Shown: one piece after another, positions 34,965 through 42,781 of the stretch
Position numbering within the stretch: position 1 is the stretch's first letter
Layout: each line of letters opens with the position of its first letter
NCBI GenBank assembly: GCA_964236495.1
Contig: CAXSBR010000003.1
Span: forward strand, 1 to 64,000
DNA: 64,000 bases
Origin: CAXSBR01 sp964236495
GTDB taxonomy: Bacteria > Actinomycetota > Actinomycetes > Mycobacteriales > Jatrophihabitantaceae
Reading direction: 5' to 3'
Position numbers and translations under genes: made by a program
The notes under the pieces: model-generated
What the model was told of the DNA's origin: nothing
What the model saw: the letters and a program-made list of their open reading frames with translations, nothing else
The model's database searches: none

Positions 34965-36449
34965 TCAGGTGACCCGAAGGCGGCGGAAACTCAACGCGCC
35001 GTCTGAGGAGCTGCGCCCGACGTGCAGATAGCCCCCATGCGAACCGCCGTCGTCAACCACGATCGAGTGCGTGTGATCGTCGCCAAGGCGCCAACCGATC
35101 GTGGTCGGACCTACTTCCAGAGTGAAGTGCATCCAACCACCTTCGGCCGGTGCCGATGTCGGCACCGGCGATGCGAGTGGGATGCCTACCGTGCTGCCTG
35201 CGACGTGCCGGTACAGCTCCAGCGAGCCTGTCGCGCGCTGAACTGCGTGATACCCACTTGTGAGCCCCAGCCGGTCTTGGTAATAGCTGTCGTCTGCGTG
35301 GCCGAAGGCGAGGCTGAGGTTGGCTTGGCGATCCGTGGGCAGCTGATCCCAGCGGGCGTCGAACTGAACGGTGTAGCGAGTTCTATCAACCCCGATCGGC
35401 CCCAGCTGACCCAGACACAAGAAATGCTGGCCGATACCGTGCCCGGCAAGCGTCAGCGCACCGTCAGCGCGCCACGTCGGCGCGAACACCGGCGAGCTGG
35501 GGTCTCGGCTCAGCTGGCCGGCGGTGATGGCGCCCGAGGCCCAGTCGTCAGAGTGGGCCGGCGCGATGCGTCGTCGGCTGTAACCAACACTCGACGTGAT
35601 CACCCCGGCCACCCCGAGGCTGAAGAAGCGATCGGCCTCAGCCCGCCGATGCACCGGATACACCCAGGTCGGCACTGCCGTGTCGACGGCGGCGCGAACC
35701 GTCGCATCGGGCAGGGCACCGGTGCGGTCGGTCGTCGGGATGACCAGACAATCTCGCGCGCGGTCCAACCTTGCTGCCACAGAGTTGATAGTCGTGCTCG
35801 ACAGGTCACTGGACCCGAGGTAGACGAACAGTGGATATCCCGCGGCCTTGGCCTGGTCGATCTTTGCACTGGTGTAGAAGAGCTTGATCACCACCGACTT
35901 CTGCAGTCGGTGCTGGGCGACCATCGCGACCAGCGCGTCGTAATCCACATCCCGTTTCGGCTGAATGCACAGCACCGCCCGGGCGCCGAGTCGCTGCAGC
36001 ACGTCGTCGAGCCGCGGAACCGGCGTCAGCGGTGCACGTGACCACCTGGGGCCGAGCTGCGGTTGGGTGACGCCGATGTCAGCCAGGACTGAGGACGGTT
36101 GATCCGCGATCACTCCCCTGCCCGTCGTCGTCCGGTTGTACGTGAGGTCGTGCATACAGATCAGGACGCCGTCGGATGTGGAACTGGTACTGATCTCGAT
36201 GGACTGCGCACCCCAACGCAACGCCGCCTCGTATGCCGGCAGCGTGTGCTCAGGCAGCACATCGCCGGCGCCGCGGTGGGCGACGAAGTAGTGCGTTCCC
36301 CGCCTGGCCCGCCACTGCGCGACGGTGAGCGATACGGCGCGATGGCTGCGCTGATACCACACCGAGCCACCGGCTACAGCGCCCGCAGCGCCGACGCCTG
36401 CGCCGCTGAGCACTGCACGCCGAGTTACCGGTCGATCTTTGAAGTCCAC
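34965..36449 (-). CDS. Exported glycerophosphodiester phosphodiesterase with C-terminal beta domain
   Basis: The 494-residue protein begins with a likely Tat signal (V-T-R-R-A-V-L-S-G-A-G followed by an Ala/Gly-rich hydrophobic stretch). The GDPD barrel follows: F-V-A-H-R-G-A-G, P-E-H-T-L-P-A-Y, Q-S-I-E-I-S and M-H-D-L-T-Y-N-R-T-T hold the catalytic histidines and metal-binding glutamates. The last 150 residues form a separate domain (W-R-A-D-G-A-L-T-L-A-G, Y-T-V-Q-F-D-A-R-W) like concanavalin/laminin-G-type folds, perhaps for polymer binding. It would cleave glycerophosphodiesters or teichoic acids outside the cell. It sits between aroQ and efp, where many actinobacteria have a pepQ gene. 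Confidence 0.82.
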   Translation of the reverse strand: MDFKDRPVTRRAVLSGAGVGAAGAVAGGSVWYQRSHRAVSLTVAQWRARRGTHYFVAHRGAGDVLPEHTLPAYEAALRWGAQSIEISTSSTSDGVLICMHDLTYNRTTTGRGVIADQPSSVLADIGVTQPQLGPRWSRAPLTPVPRLDDVLQRLGARAVLCIQPKRDVDYDALVAMVAQHRLQKSVVIKLFYTSAKIDQAKAAGYPLFVYLGSSDLSSTTINSVAARLDRARDCLVIPTTDRTGALPDATVRAAVDTAVPTWVYPVHRRAEADRFFSLGVAGVITSSVGYSRRRIAPAHSDDWASGAITAGQLSRDPSSPVFAPTWRADGALTLAGHGIGQHFLCLGQLGPIGVDRTRYTVQFDARWDQLPTDRQANLSLAFGHADDSYYQDRLGLTSGYHAVQRATGSLELYRHVAGSTVGIPLASPVPTSAPAEGGWMHFTLEVGPTTIGWRLGDDHTHSIVVDDGGSHGGYLHVGRSSSDGALSFRRLRVT

Positions 36450-36467
36450 TGGAGAACCTACGTCAGG

Positions 36468-37001
36468 TCAGTTCGATCCGGTGCCAACCGCGGTGGCGGC
36501 GCCCGAATCGTCGGCGCTGTGCCCGGCATTGAGACCGGAGTTGTCGCCGGCGCTGGCGAGGAAGGCCAGCGCGAGAACGTAGCCCTGCACTCCCAGCCCG
36601 ACGATGACGCCGCTGGCGACTGCGGACACGTAGCTGTGGTGCCGAAAAGCCTCCCGAGCGTGGACGTTGCTGATATGCACCTCGATCAGGTCCGCAGTGC
36701 GCATCGCCGCCGCGTCGGCCAACGCGACCGAAGTGTGCGACAACGCCCCGGCATTGAGAACGACCGGCAGGTGCGCGTCGGCGGCCTCATGCAGCCAGCC
36801 GATCAATTCGGCTTCGGAGTCGCTCTGGCGCACGTCGACATCGAGGCCGAGTTCACGCCCGCCGGCGATGCACAGCGCTGCCAGCTCCGCATAGGTAGTG
36901 GTGCCGTAGATGGCCGGTTCCCGCGTGCCGAGGCGCCCCAGGTTGGGGCCGTTGAGCACGAGCACGGCAATGGCGACACTGTCGGGCGTAGATCCGGTCA
37001 T
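36468..37001 (-). CDS. aroQ: 3-dehydroquinate dehydratase, type II
   Basis: AroQ dehydrates 3-dehydroquinate in the shikimate pathway. The first 145 residues match type II enzymes: V-L-N-G-P-N-L-G-R-L-G-T-R-E-P, the lid R-Q-S-D-S-E-A-E-L, the catalytic L-N-A-G-A-L-S-H-T-S and I-E-V-H-I-S-N-V-H-A-R-E-x-F-R. The lid tyrosine is at Y32 of the I-Y-G segment. A 30-residue Ser/Gly/Ala tail is extra. The aroB start region overlaps its ATG. Confidence 0.95.
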   Translation of the reverse strand: MTGSTPDSVAIAVLVLNGPNLGRLGTREPAIYGTTTYAELAALCIAGGRELGLDVDVRQSDSEAELIGWLHEAADAHLPVVLNAGALSHTSVALADAAAMRTADLIEVHISNVHAREAFRHHSYVSAVASGVIVGLGVQGYVLALAFLASAGDNSGLNAGHSADDSGAATAVGTGSN

Positions 37002-38200
37002 CGCGACACCTCCGAGTAGGCGGCCGCCAGCACGGCTGGGTCGGGGGCATCCACGCTGCCCGGTCGCGCCAGGCCGTCGAGTACGACGAACCGGACCTGG
37101 TTGCCGCGCGCTTTCTTGTCGATCTTCATCGATTCCAGCAGTGCGGGAAAGGCGTCGGCTCGGTAGCGCGTGGGCAGGCCCAGCGATTCCAGGATGTGGC
37201 GGTGCCGATCGGCGGTGGCGTCGTCGAGACGGCCGAGCAGCCTGCCCAGTGCGGCGGCGTAGACCAGCCCGATGGACACCGCCGCGCCGTGGCGCCAGCG
37301 GAACTTCTCCGCCCGCTCGATGGCGTGGCCCAGGGTGTGGCCGTAGTTGAGGATCTCGCGCCGGCCCTGTTCGGTGAGGTCCTGCGACACCACCTCGGCC
37401 TTCACCCGCACCGAGCGCTCGATCAACTCCGCCTCGACTGCGCTGCCCGGCTGTGCCGCGGCGACGGGATCGGCTTCGATCAGCTCCAGGATCGCCGGAT
37501 CAGCGATGAAGCCGCACTTGACCACCTCGGCCAACCCGGCGCGGTAATCGTTGGCGCCCTGCGTCTGCAGCGCGGTGCGGTCGCAGAAGACGGCCACGGG
37601 CGGATGGAACGCCCCGACGAGGTTCTTACCGCTGTCGGTGTTCACACCGGTCTTGCCGCCCACCGCCGCGTCGACCATCGCCGCGAGCGTGGTGGGGATC
37701 TGGACGACGCGGATGCCGCGCAGCCAGCCCGCGGCCACCCAGCCGGCCAGGTCGGTGGTGGCGCCGCCGCCCAGGCCGACGACCACGTCGGAGCGGGTAA
37801 GACCGATCCGGCCGAGCACATCCCAGCAGAAACCGGCGACGGCGACGGTCTTCTGGTCCTCACCGTCGGGCACCTCGACGACGTGGGCATCCAGGCCGCC
37901 CGCGGCCAGATCGTCGCGGATTGCTTCCGCGCTCTCGCGCAGCGTCGGCGGATGAATGATCGCAACGCGGGTAACCGCGGCTCTACTGCCGTCGGTGGCG
38001 TGCAGGAAAGTGCTCACCTCGCCCAACAGGCCGGTGCCGATGACGACGTCGTAGGGCTGCGCGCCGTCGACACGGATACGCACCGGTTCGACGGTCGAGG
38101 TTTCGCCGACAGCCGACGTTGCGCCGACAGCCGAGGTTTCGCTGACGGTCGAGGTTTCGCTGACGGTCGACGTTTCACTGACGGTCGAGGTTTCGCTCAT
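36998..38200 (-). CDS. aroB: 3-dehydroquinate synthase with hexapeptide-repeat N-terminus
   Basis: AroB converts DAHP to 3-dehydroquinate using NAD and a divalent metal. From residue 40 the 400-residue protein is canonical: P-Y-D-V-V-I-G-T-G, D-G-E-D-Q-K-T, G-G-G-A-T-T-D-L-A-G-W-V-A, K-T-G-V-N and N-Y-G-H-T-L-G-H-A. The first 37 residues are six copies of a six-residue unit (S-E-T-S-T-V and variants), which no normal AroB has. The initiator codon at 38200 overlaps the aroK stop; a start after the repeat is not available as ATG or GTG close to the conserved part. Confidence 0.94.
   Translation of the reverse strand: MSETSTVSETSTVSETSTVSETSAVGATSAVGETSTVEPVRIRVDGAQPYDVVIGTGLLGEVSTFLHATDGSRAAVTRVAIIHPPTLRESAEAIRDDLAAGGLDAHVVEVPDGEDQKTVAVAGFCWDVLGRIGLTRSDVVVGLGGGATTDLAGWVAAGWLRGIRVVQIPTTLAAMVDAAVGGKTGVNTDSGKNLVGAFHPPVAVFCDRTALQTQGANDYRAGLAEVVKCGFIADPAILELIEADPVAAAQPGSAVEAELIERSVRVKAEVVSQDLTEQGRREILNYGHTLGHAIERAEKFRWRHGAAVSIGLVYAAALGRLLGRLDDATADRHRHILESLGLPTRYRADAFPALLESMKIDKKARGNQVRFVVLDGLARPGSVDAPDPAVLAAAYSEVSR
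38091..38200. repeat. 18-bp tandem repeat at the aroB 5' end
   Basis: On plus, GAGGTTTCGCTGACGGTC and close variants are repeated six times, each coding S-E-T-S-T-V or S-A-V versions on minus. The copies nearest the start codon are almost identical, those nearest the conserved domain are diverged, as expected if expansion is recent at one end. Confidence 0.9.
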
Positions 38201-38748
38201 AGCCTTTCCTCGCTGCTCAGGGCAATCTCTACTAGTTCGTCGACGACGAAGCGCAGTGGGCGCCCGCCGCTGAGCACGCGCGCGTTACTCACCTGTTCGT
38301 ACAGCGGACCGCGCGTCGCTGCCAGCTCAGCCAGGCGTTCGGCCGGGTCACCATGCAGGAGCGGGCGACCAACGCCGCCTCGCACATAGCGCAGCGCCGA
38401 ACCCGCAGTAGTGACAAGGTAGACAATACGGGCCCCGCTGGTGATCAGCGAGGCTCGGGTCCGGTCCGACAGCACTGCGCCGCCGCCCAGGGCCAGCACG
38501 CCGACAAAATCGGCGAGCGCCGCTGCAATTGCCTGTTCCTCGAGCGTGCGAAACGCCGCCTCGCCGCGCGCCGCGAAGATTTCGGGCACGCTTGCGCCGG
38601 CAGCCGCCTCGACCAGCGCATCACTATCGGCGAAGGGAAGGCCTAGCCGCAGCGCAGCCCGGCGCCCGGCGGTGGTCTTTCCCGACGCCGGCAGGCCAAT
38701 CAGGACCAGCGCCGGAGTCAGGGCCGGCGTGCCCGGCCCGGTGGTCAC
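38197..38748 (-). CDS. aroK: Shikimate kinase
   Basis: AroK phosphorylates shikimate. The 183-residue protein has Walker A in L-I-G-L-P-A-S-G-K-T-T, the D-S-D-A-L-V shikimate-binding aspartate, F-R-T-L-E and L-A-L-G-G-G-A-V. The first start overlaps the aroC stop (GTGA type) and its stop overlaps aroB, so aroC-aroK-aroB-aroQ form one translationally coupled unit. Confidence 0.95.
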   Translation of the reverse strand: MTTGPGTPALTPALVLIGLPASGKTTAGRRAALRLGLPFADSDALVEAAAGASVPEIFAARGEAAFRTLEEQAIAAALADFVGVLALGGGAVLSDRTRASLITSGARIVYLVTTAGSALRYVRGGVGRPLLHGDPAERLAELAATRGPLYEQVSNARVLSGGRPLRFVVDELVEIALSSEERL

Positions 38749-39989
38749 GACGTCCCGGCTTCAGGCGCCCGGTGCAGCGGCACCCCACTTCCCGGGCCGC
38801 TGCGCAGTCCACGCTCGTCGAGACGATCGAGATAGGCCAGCGCGTTGCGGCGCGTCTCGGCCACCGAGTCGCCGCCGAATTTCTCCAGGGCGGCATCGGC
38901 GACGACGAGGGCAACCATCGCCTCGGCGACGACGCCCGCGGCGGGCACGGCGCACACGTCGGAGCGCTGGTTGAACGCCACCGCCGCTTCACCGGTGGCG
39001 GTGTCCACCGTGGCAAGCGCCCGCGGCACGGTAGAGATGGGCTTCATAGCCGCGCGCACGCGCAGCACCTCACCGGTACTCATGCCGCCTTCGGTGCCAC
39101 CGGCGCGCCCGGACAGGCGCCGGATAGCTTCGCCGTCGCGCCGGCCGATCTCGTCGTGGGCGGCCGAACCGCGGATGCGGGCCAGTTCGAAACCGTCGCC
39201 GACCTCCACGCCCTTGATCGCCTGGATGCCCATCAACGCCGCAGCCAACCGGCTGTCCAGCCGCCGGTCCCAGTGCACGTGGCTGCCCAGGCCGGGCGGC
39301 AGTCCGTACACCAACACCTCCACGACGCCGCCCAGGGTGTCACCGGCTCTCTTCGCCGCCTCGATCTCGGCGATCATCGCCTCCTGGGCGCCGTCGTCGA
39401 AACAGCGCACCGGAGAGGCATCGACGGCGGCCAGATCGTCCAAGGTGGGCAGCATTCCGGGCGGAGCCGTCGCAGCGCCGATGCCGACGACGTGACTGAG
39501 CACGCGCACGCCCAGAACCTGGTGCAGGAACGCCTTGGCCACCGCGCCGAGGGCCACCCGGGCTGCAGTTTCACGGGCACTCGCGCGCTCCAGCACGGGA
39601 CGCGAATCGTCGAGGTCGTACTTCTGCATGCCGACCAGATCGGCGTGGCCGGGCCGGGGGCGGGTGAGCGGTGCACTGCGCGCCTGCGTGGCGAGCGCGT
39701 CCTCGTCGACGGGATCGGCGGCCATCACCGTCTCCCACTTGGGCCACTCGCTGTTGCCCACCCGGATCGCCACCGGACCGCCCATCGTGCGCCCGTGGCG
39801 TACACCGCCGGTCAGTTCCACGGCATCGGCCTCGAACTTCATCCGCGCGCCCCGCCCGTACCCCAGCCGGCGGCGAGCCAGTTCGGTCGCGACGTCGGCG
39901 GAGGTGATCTCGATGCCGGCGGGCACGCCGTCGATTACGCCGACGAGTGCGATGCCGTGCGATTCACCAGCAGTTATCCATCTGAGCAC
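38745..39989 (-). CDS. aroC: Chorismate synthase
   Basis: AroC makes chorismate from EPSP using reduced FMN. The 414-residue protein begins M-L-R-W-I-T-A-G-E-S-H-G and has G-R-G-A-R-M-K-F-E, R-P-G-H-A-D, E-R-A-S-A-R-E-T-A-A-R and R-S-D-V-C-A-V-P-A-A-G, the three signatures. Length is normal. It leads the aro cluster after an 88-base gap from aroE. Confidence 0.97.
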   Translation of the reverse strand: MLRWITAGESHGIALVGVIDGVPAGIEITSADVATELARRRLGYGRGARMKFEADAVELTGGVRHGRTMGGPVAIRVGNSEWPKWETVMAADPVDEDALATQARSAPLTRPRPGHADLVGMQKYDLDDSRPVLERASARETAARVALGAVAKAFLHQVLGVRVLSHVVGIGAATAPPGMLPTLDDLAAVDASPVRCFDDGAQEAMIAEIEAAKRAGDTLGGVVEVLVYGLPPGLGSHVHWDRRLDSRLAAALMGIQAIKGVEVGDGFELARIRGSAAHDEIGRRDGEAIRRLSGRAGGTEGGMSTGEVLRVRAAMKPISTVPRALATVDTATGEAAVAFNQRSDVCAVPAAGVVAEAMVALVVADAALEKFGGDSVAETRRNALAYLDRLDERGLRSGPGSGVPLHRAPEAGTS

Positions 39990-40077
39990 GCCGTGCAGTC
40001 TCCCAGAGACCGGTGGTCACGAAACGCGGCGGTCGTGGACGCACGCGGCTCGCCAGGTCACGAGCGCCCGGCTCGGG

Positions 40078-41037
40078 TCAGAGGGCGTTCAGCGCGACGC
40101 CGACGTGCGCGCGCAAGGCTACCGCCATTGCTCCTACCGGCGCCGGTCGCCCCGTCATCAGCTCGACCTGCGCAGCAGCCTGGTGCAAAAGCACATGTGC
40201 ACCGCTGATCGGGCGACCGCCGGCGGCGGTCACCGATCTCGCCAGCGGCGTGGGCCAGCCCGCATAGACGGCATCCAAGGCGACGACGTCGCTCCGCCAT
40301 GGCGTGTCCAGCACCGCCTCGGTGCCTTCAGCAGGAACCGTCGACACGAGCAGCGCACAGGAGCGCAGCAGGGAGCCCGCCGCTGCCATGGCGTGCACGT
40401 TCAGTTCCATTCCGGCTCGAGCGGCCGTCCCGGCGGCGTGTGCCGTACGAGCCGGATCACGCACGACGACCGCGGCGGCGTGGAAACCCAGCTTGCGCAA
40501 CGCAACCAGAGCCGCCTGTGCGGTACCGCCAGCACCGAGCACGACCACCGGACCGCGCCGTTCGACCTCCGGCGCGTTGATTCCGTGTATCTGCAGGGTT
40601 GTGGTCAGGCCGTGAACGTCGGTGTTATCGGCCCGCCAACCGGTGCGCCCGGGCAGCAGCGTATTCGCCGCGCCGACGAGCGCGGCAGTGCTGCTGACGT
40701 GCGCAGCAACGTCGAGCGCCGCCCGCTTGGCCGGCATCGTCACCGCGAAGCCGACGCACTCCGGTCCGGCGCCCGCGACCAAGGCAGGCAGTCCATCTGC
40801 GCCGCAGTCGATGCGATCGAAGGTCCAGCCGGCGAGCCCGAGGGCTGCGTAAGCCGCGCCGTGCAGTACCGGCGACAGCGAATGCTCGATGGGACGGCCG
40901 AGCACGGCGGCCCGGCGAGGCGCCTCGACGGAACGCGCGAACTCAGACGAACTCGGGTTATCCGACGGACTCGCGGCCTCCGACGAACGCAGGGCCTCCG
41001 ACGAACTCAGGTGCAACCCCACTTGTGGATGACGCAC
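40078..41037 (-). CDS. aroE: Shikimate dehydrogenase with serine-rich N-terminal extension
   Basis: AroE reduces 3-dehydroshikimate with NADPH. From about residue 43 the protein is canonical: A-A-V-L-G-R-P-I-E-H-S-L-S-P, P-A-K-R-A-A, G-A-A-N-T-L, V-V-L-G-A-G-G-T-A-Q-A-A. The first 40 residues are Ser/Glu-rich with a repeated S-S-E-A motif (two close copies of CCTCCGACGAAC). The only possible ATG/GTG/TTG starts (41037, 41022, 41016) all lie inside the end of mltG, so the extension must be translated. No good ribosome-binding site selects among them. Confidence 0.9.
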   Translation of the reverse strand: MRHPQVGLHLSSSEALRSSEAASPSDNPSSSEFARSVEAPRRAAVLGRPIEHSLSPVLHGAAYAALGLAGWTFDRIDCGADGLPALVAGAGPECVGFAVTMPAKRAALDVAAHVSSTAALVGAANTLLPGRTGWRADNTDVHGLTTTLQIHGINAPEVERRGPVVVLGAGGTAQAALVALRKLGFHAAAVVVRDPARTAHAAGTAARAGMELNVHAMAAAGSLLRSCALLVSTVPAEGTEAVLDTPWRSDVVALDAVYAGWPTPLARSVTAAGGRPISGAHVLLHQAAAQVELMTGRPAPVGAMAVALRAHVGVALNAL

Positions 41038-42281
41038 TGCTCGGACGCCGCCTGGAATACCTTGGGATCATTGGTGAACAGCAAATGCCCGGCGGCGTCC
41101 TTGCTCACGAAGTACAGCCAATTGCCTGGCGTGGGATGCTGGGCCGCCCGCAGCGCCGCCTCGCCGGGATTGCCGATCGGCGTCGGCGGAAGGCCCGGGT
41201 TCAGGCGCGTGTTGTAGGGCGATTTCTCCTTGTACGTCGCCGTCCGTGGATCCTTGCCCTGAATCTTCAGGCCGTAGGCGGTCGTCGAGTCGAAACCCAG
41301 GTTTATGTGCTTGGCCAACCGGTTCAGGATGACGCGGGCCACGCGGGGCCGGTCGGCAGGGAATCGAGCCTCGGCCTCGACCATCGACGCGATGATCAGC
41401 AGCTGATAAGGGCGCAGCCGCAACGAGGCGGCACTGCCAAGCAGGTTCAGTTTGCGAGTCTCGGCCTGGAACTGCGTTGTCATCTCCTGCAGGGCATCGG
41501 TGGCAGTGACGTCGGGGTCGAACTGGTACGTGGCGGGAAAGAGGAATCCCTCCGCCGACTTGGCGCCGAAGGCAGCGGGCACGCCGATGGCGGCAGGGTG
41601 CTTGGACGCCGCAGTGAGCGAGGCGACGGTGAGTCCAGTGGCTTTGGCGACGGCGGCGAGCGTCGTCGGTTCGATCATGCCTTCAGGAATCGTCACATTT
41701 TTCACCAGCCGGGCCCGAGGGTCGAGCAGGAGCTTTACCGCCGCGGCACCGGACATATGGTGGCGCAGGGCAAACCAGCCGGACTCGAAGTTCGCGGACT
41801 TTCCACTCTTGTCGGCTGCATCCACGAAGGCCTGCGTCGAGGCGATGACGTCGCGATCGTGCAGGGTCTTGGCGATGTCGCGCGAATTGTCGCCGGGCTT
41901 GACCCGAACAGTCACCTGGCCAGTGCCCGCGCCTGAGTAGTTGGCGGCGGGCTTGATCGAGCGCAGCGCGCTACGGGCGACGGAGACGCCGGCAAATGCG
42001 ACCGCCACGATCACCAACACCGCAATGACCGGGATGATCCGGCCGCGCCAGCGCCGCGACGCCGACCGCTGTGCGGCACGCCGATGCCCACCGGACCCGG
42101 ACCCGGTAGGCGAAGACCGGTCGATCAGCTCTGTAGCTCGGTTCGGGCCGTCGTCGTTGGGGTCGACCGGGTGTTCTGACCAGTGTGTCGCCGGCGTGTC
42201 GAACAGGCTCTCGACGAAGTCGGGATCGGTCTCGCGAGTGGGGGCGGTCAGCGAGCTGTGCCGTGCTGAATCAGCAGTCAC
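41007..42281 (-). CDS. mltG: Endolytic peptidoglycan transglycosylase MltG
   Basis: MltG cuts nascent glycan strands at the membrane. The 424-residue protein has a cytoplasmic basic N-terminus, one transmembrane helix at about residues 83-105 (I-I-P-V-I-A-V-L-V-I-V-A-V-A-F) and a YceG domain with the catalytic glutamate in S-M-V-E-A-E-A and N-x-G-L-P-P-T-P-I-G-N-P. The GTG start shares a base with the ruvX stop (TAGTG), and the end overlaps aroE. Order alaS-ruvX-mltG-aroE is standard. Confidence 0.95.
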   Translation of the reverse strand: MTADSARHSSLTAPTRETDPDFVESLFDTPATHWSEHPVDPNDDGPNRATELIDRSSPTGSGSGGHRRAAQRSASRRWRGRIIPVIAVLVIVAVAFAGVSVARSALRSIKPAANYSGAGTGQVTVRVKPGDNSRDIAKTLHDRDVIASTQAFVDAADKSGKSANFESGWFALRHHMSGAAAVKLLLDPRARLVKNVTIPEGMIEPTTLAAVAKATGLTVASLTAASKHPAAIGVPAAFGAKSAEGFLFPATYQFDPDVTATDALQEMTTQFQAETRKLNLLGSAASLRLRPYQLLIIASMVEAEARFPADRPRVARVILNRLAKHINLGFDSTTAYGLKIQGKDPRTATYKEKSPYNTRLNPGLPPTPIGNPGEAALRAAQHPTPGNWLYFVSKDAAGHLLFTNDPKVFQAASEQCVIHKWGCT

Positions 42282-42781
42282 TAGTCCTCCGTGCCTAGGC
42301 CTGGCTCTCCTGGGTTCCGCTGCGCGTCAAGGAATCCCTGCAGAATTTGCGCCGCCGCAACCTGGTCCACGACCGCTCTTCCGGCCGCTCCCCGAATCCC
42401 TTGGGCACTGAGGATACGCATGGCCGTGACCGTACTGAGACGTTCGTCGGCGAAACGCACCTCCGACGGCGAGATGCGGGCTTCGATCTCGGCGGCGTAG
42501 GCACGCGCCATCTGCACACTCGGACCTTCCGTGCCCGCCAACGTCGTGGGCAAGCCGACGACTACGCCGACCCCCTCGTACTCGGCCAACAGCTCTTCCA
42601 GGCGGTCCAGGTCGGTGCCCCGCTTGCGGTCGCGCTTCAACGTTTCCAGTGGAAAGGCAAGCAGACCGGTGGCGTCACTGCGGGCGACGCCGACGCGCAC
42701 GGTGCCTACATCGACGCCGAACCAGACGCCCGGCTGCTTACGCTCGCGCGGGGTAGGAGTCGCGGCGTCAGCGCTGGGCAA
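42281..42781 (-). CDS. ruvX: Holliday junction resolvase-like protein RuvX (YqgF)
   Basis: The 166-residue RNase H-fold protein has G-V-D-V-G-T-V-R-V-G-V-A with the catalytic aspartate, V-V-V-G-L-P-T-T-L-A-G-T-E-G and R-F-A-D-E-R-L-S-T. YqgF proteins act in 16S rRNA 5' maturation and possibly junction processing. The best start is TTG at 42779-42781, which overlaps the alaS end by 14 bases; an upstream extension would be antisense to nothing but would run deep into alaS. Confidence 0.9.
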   Translation of the reverse strand: MPSADAATPTPRERKQPGVWFGVDVGTVRVGVARSDATGLLAFPLETLKRDRKRGTDLDRLEELLAEYEGVGVVVGLPTTLAGTEGPSVQMARAYAAEIEARISPSEVRFADERLSTVTAMRILSAQGIRGAAGRAVVDQVAAAQILQGFLDAQRNPGEPGLGTED

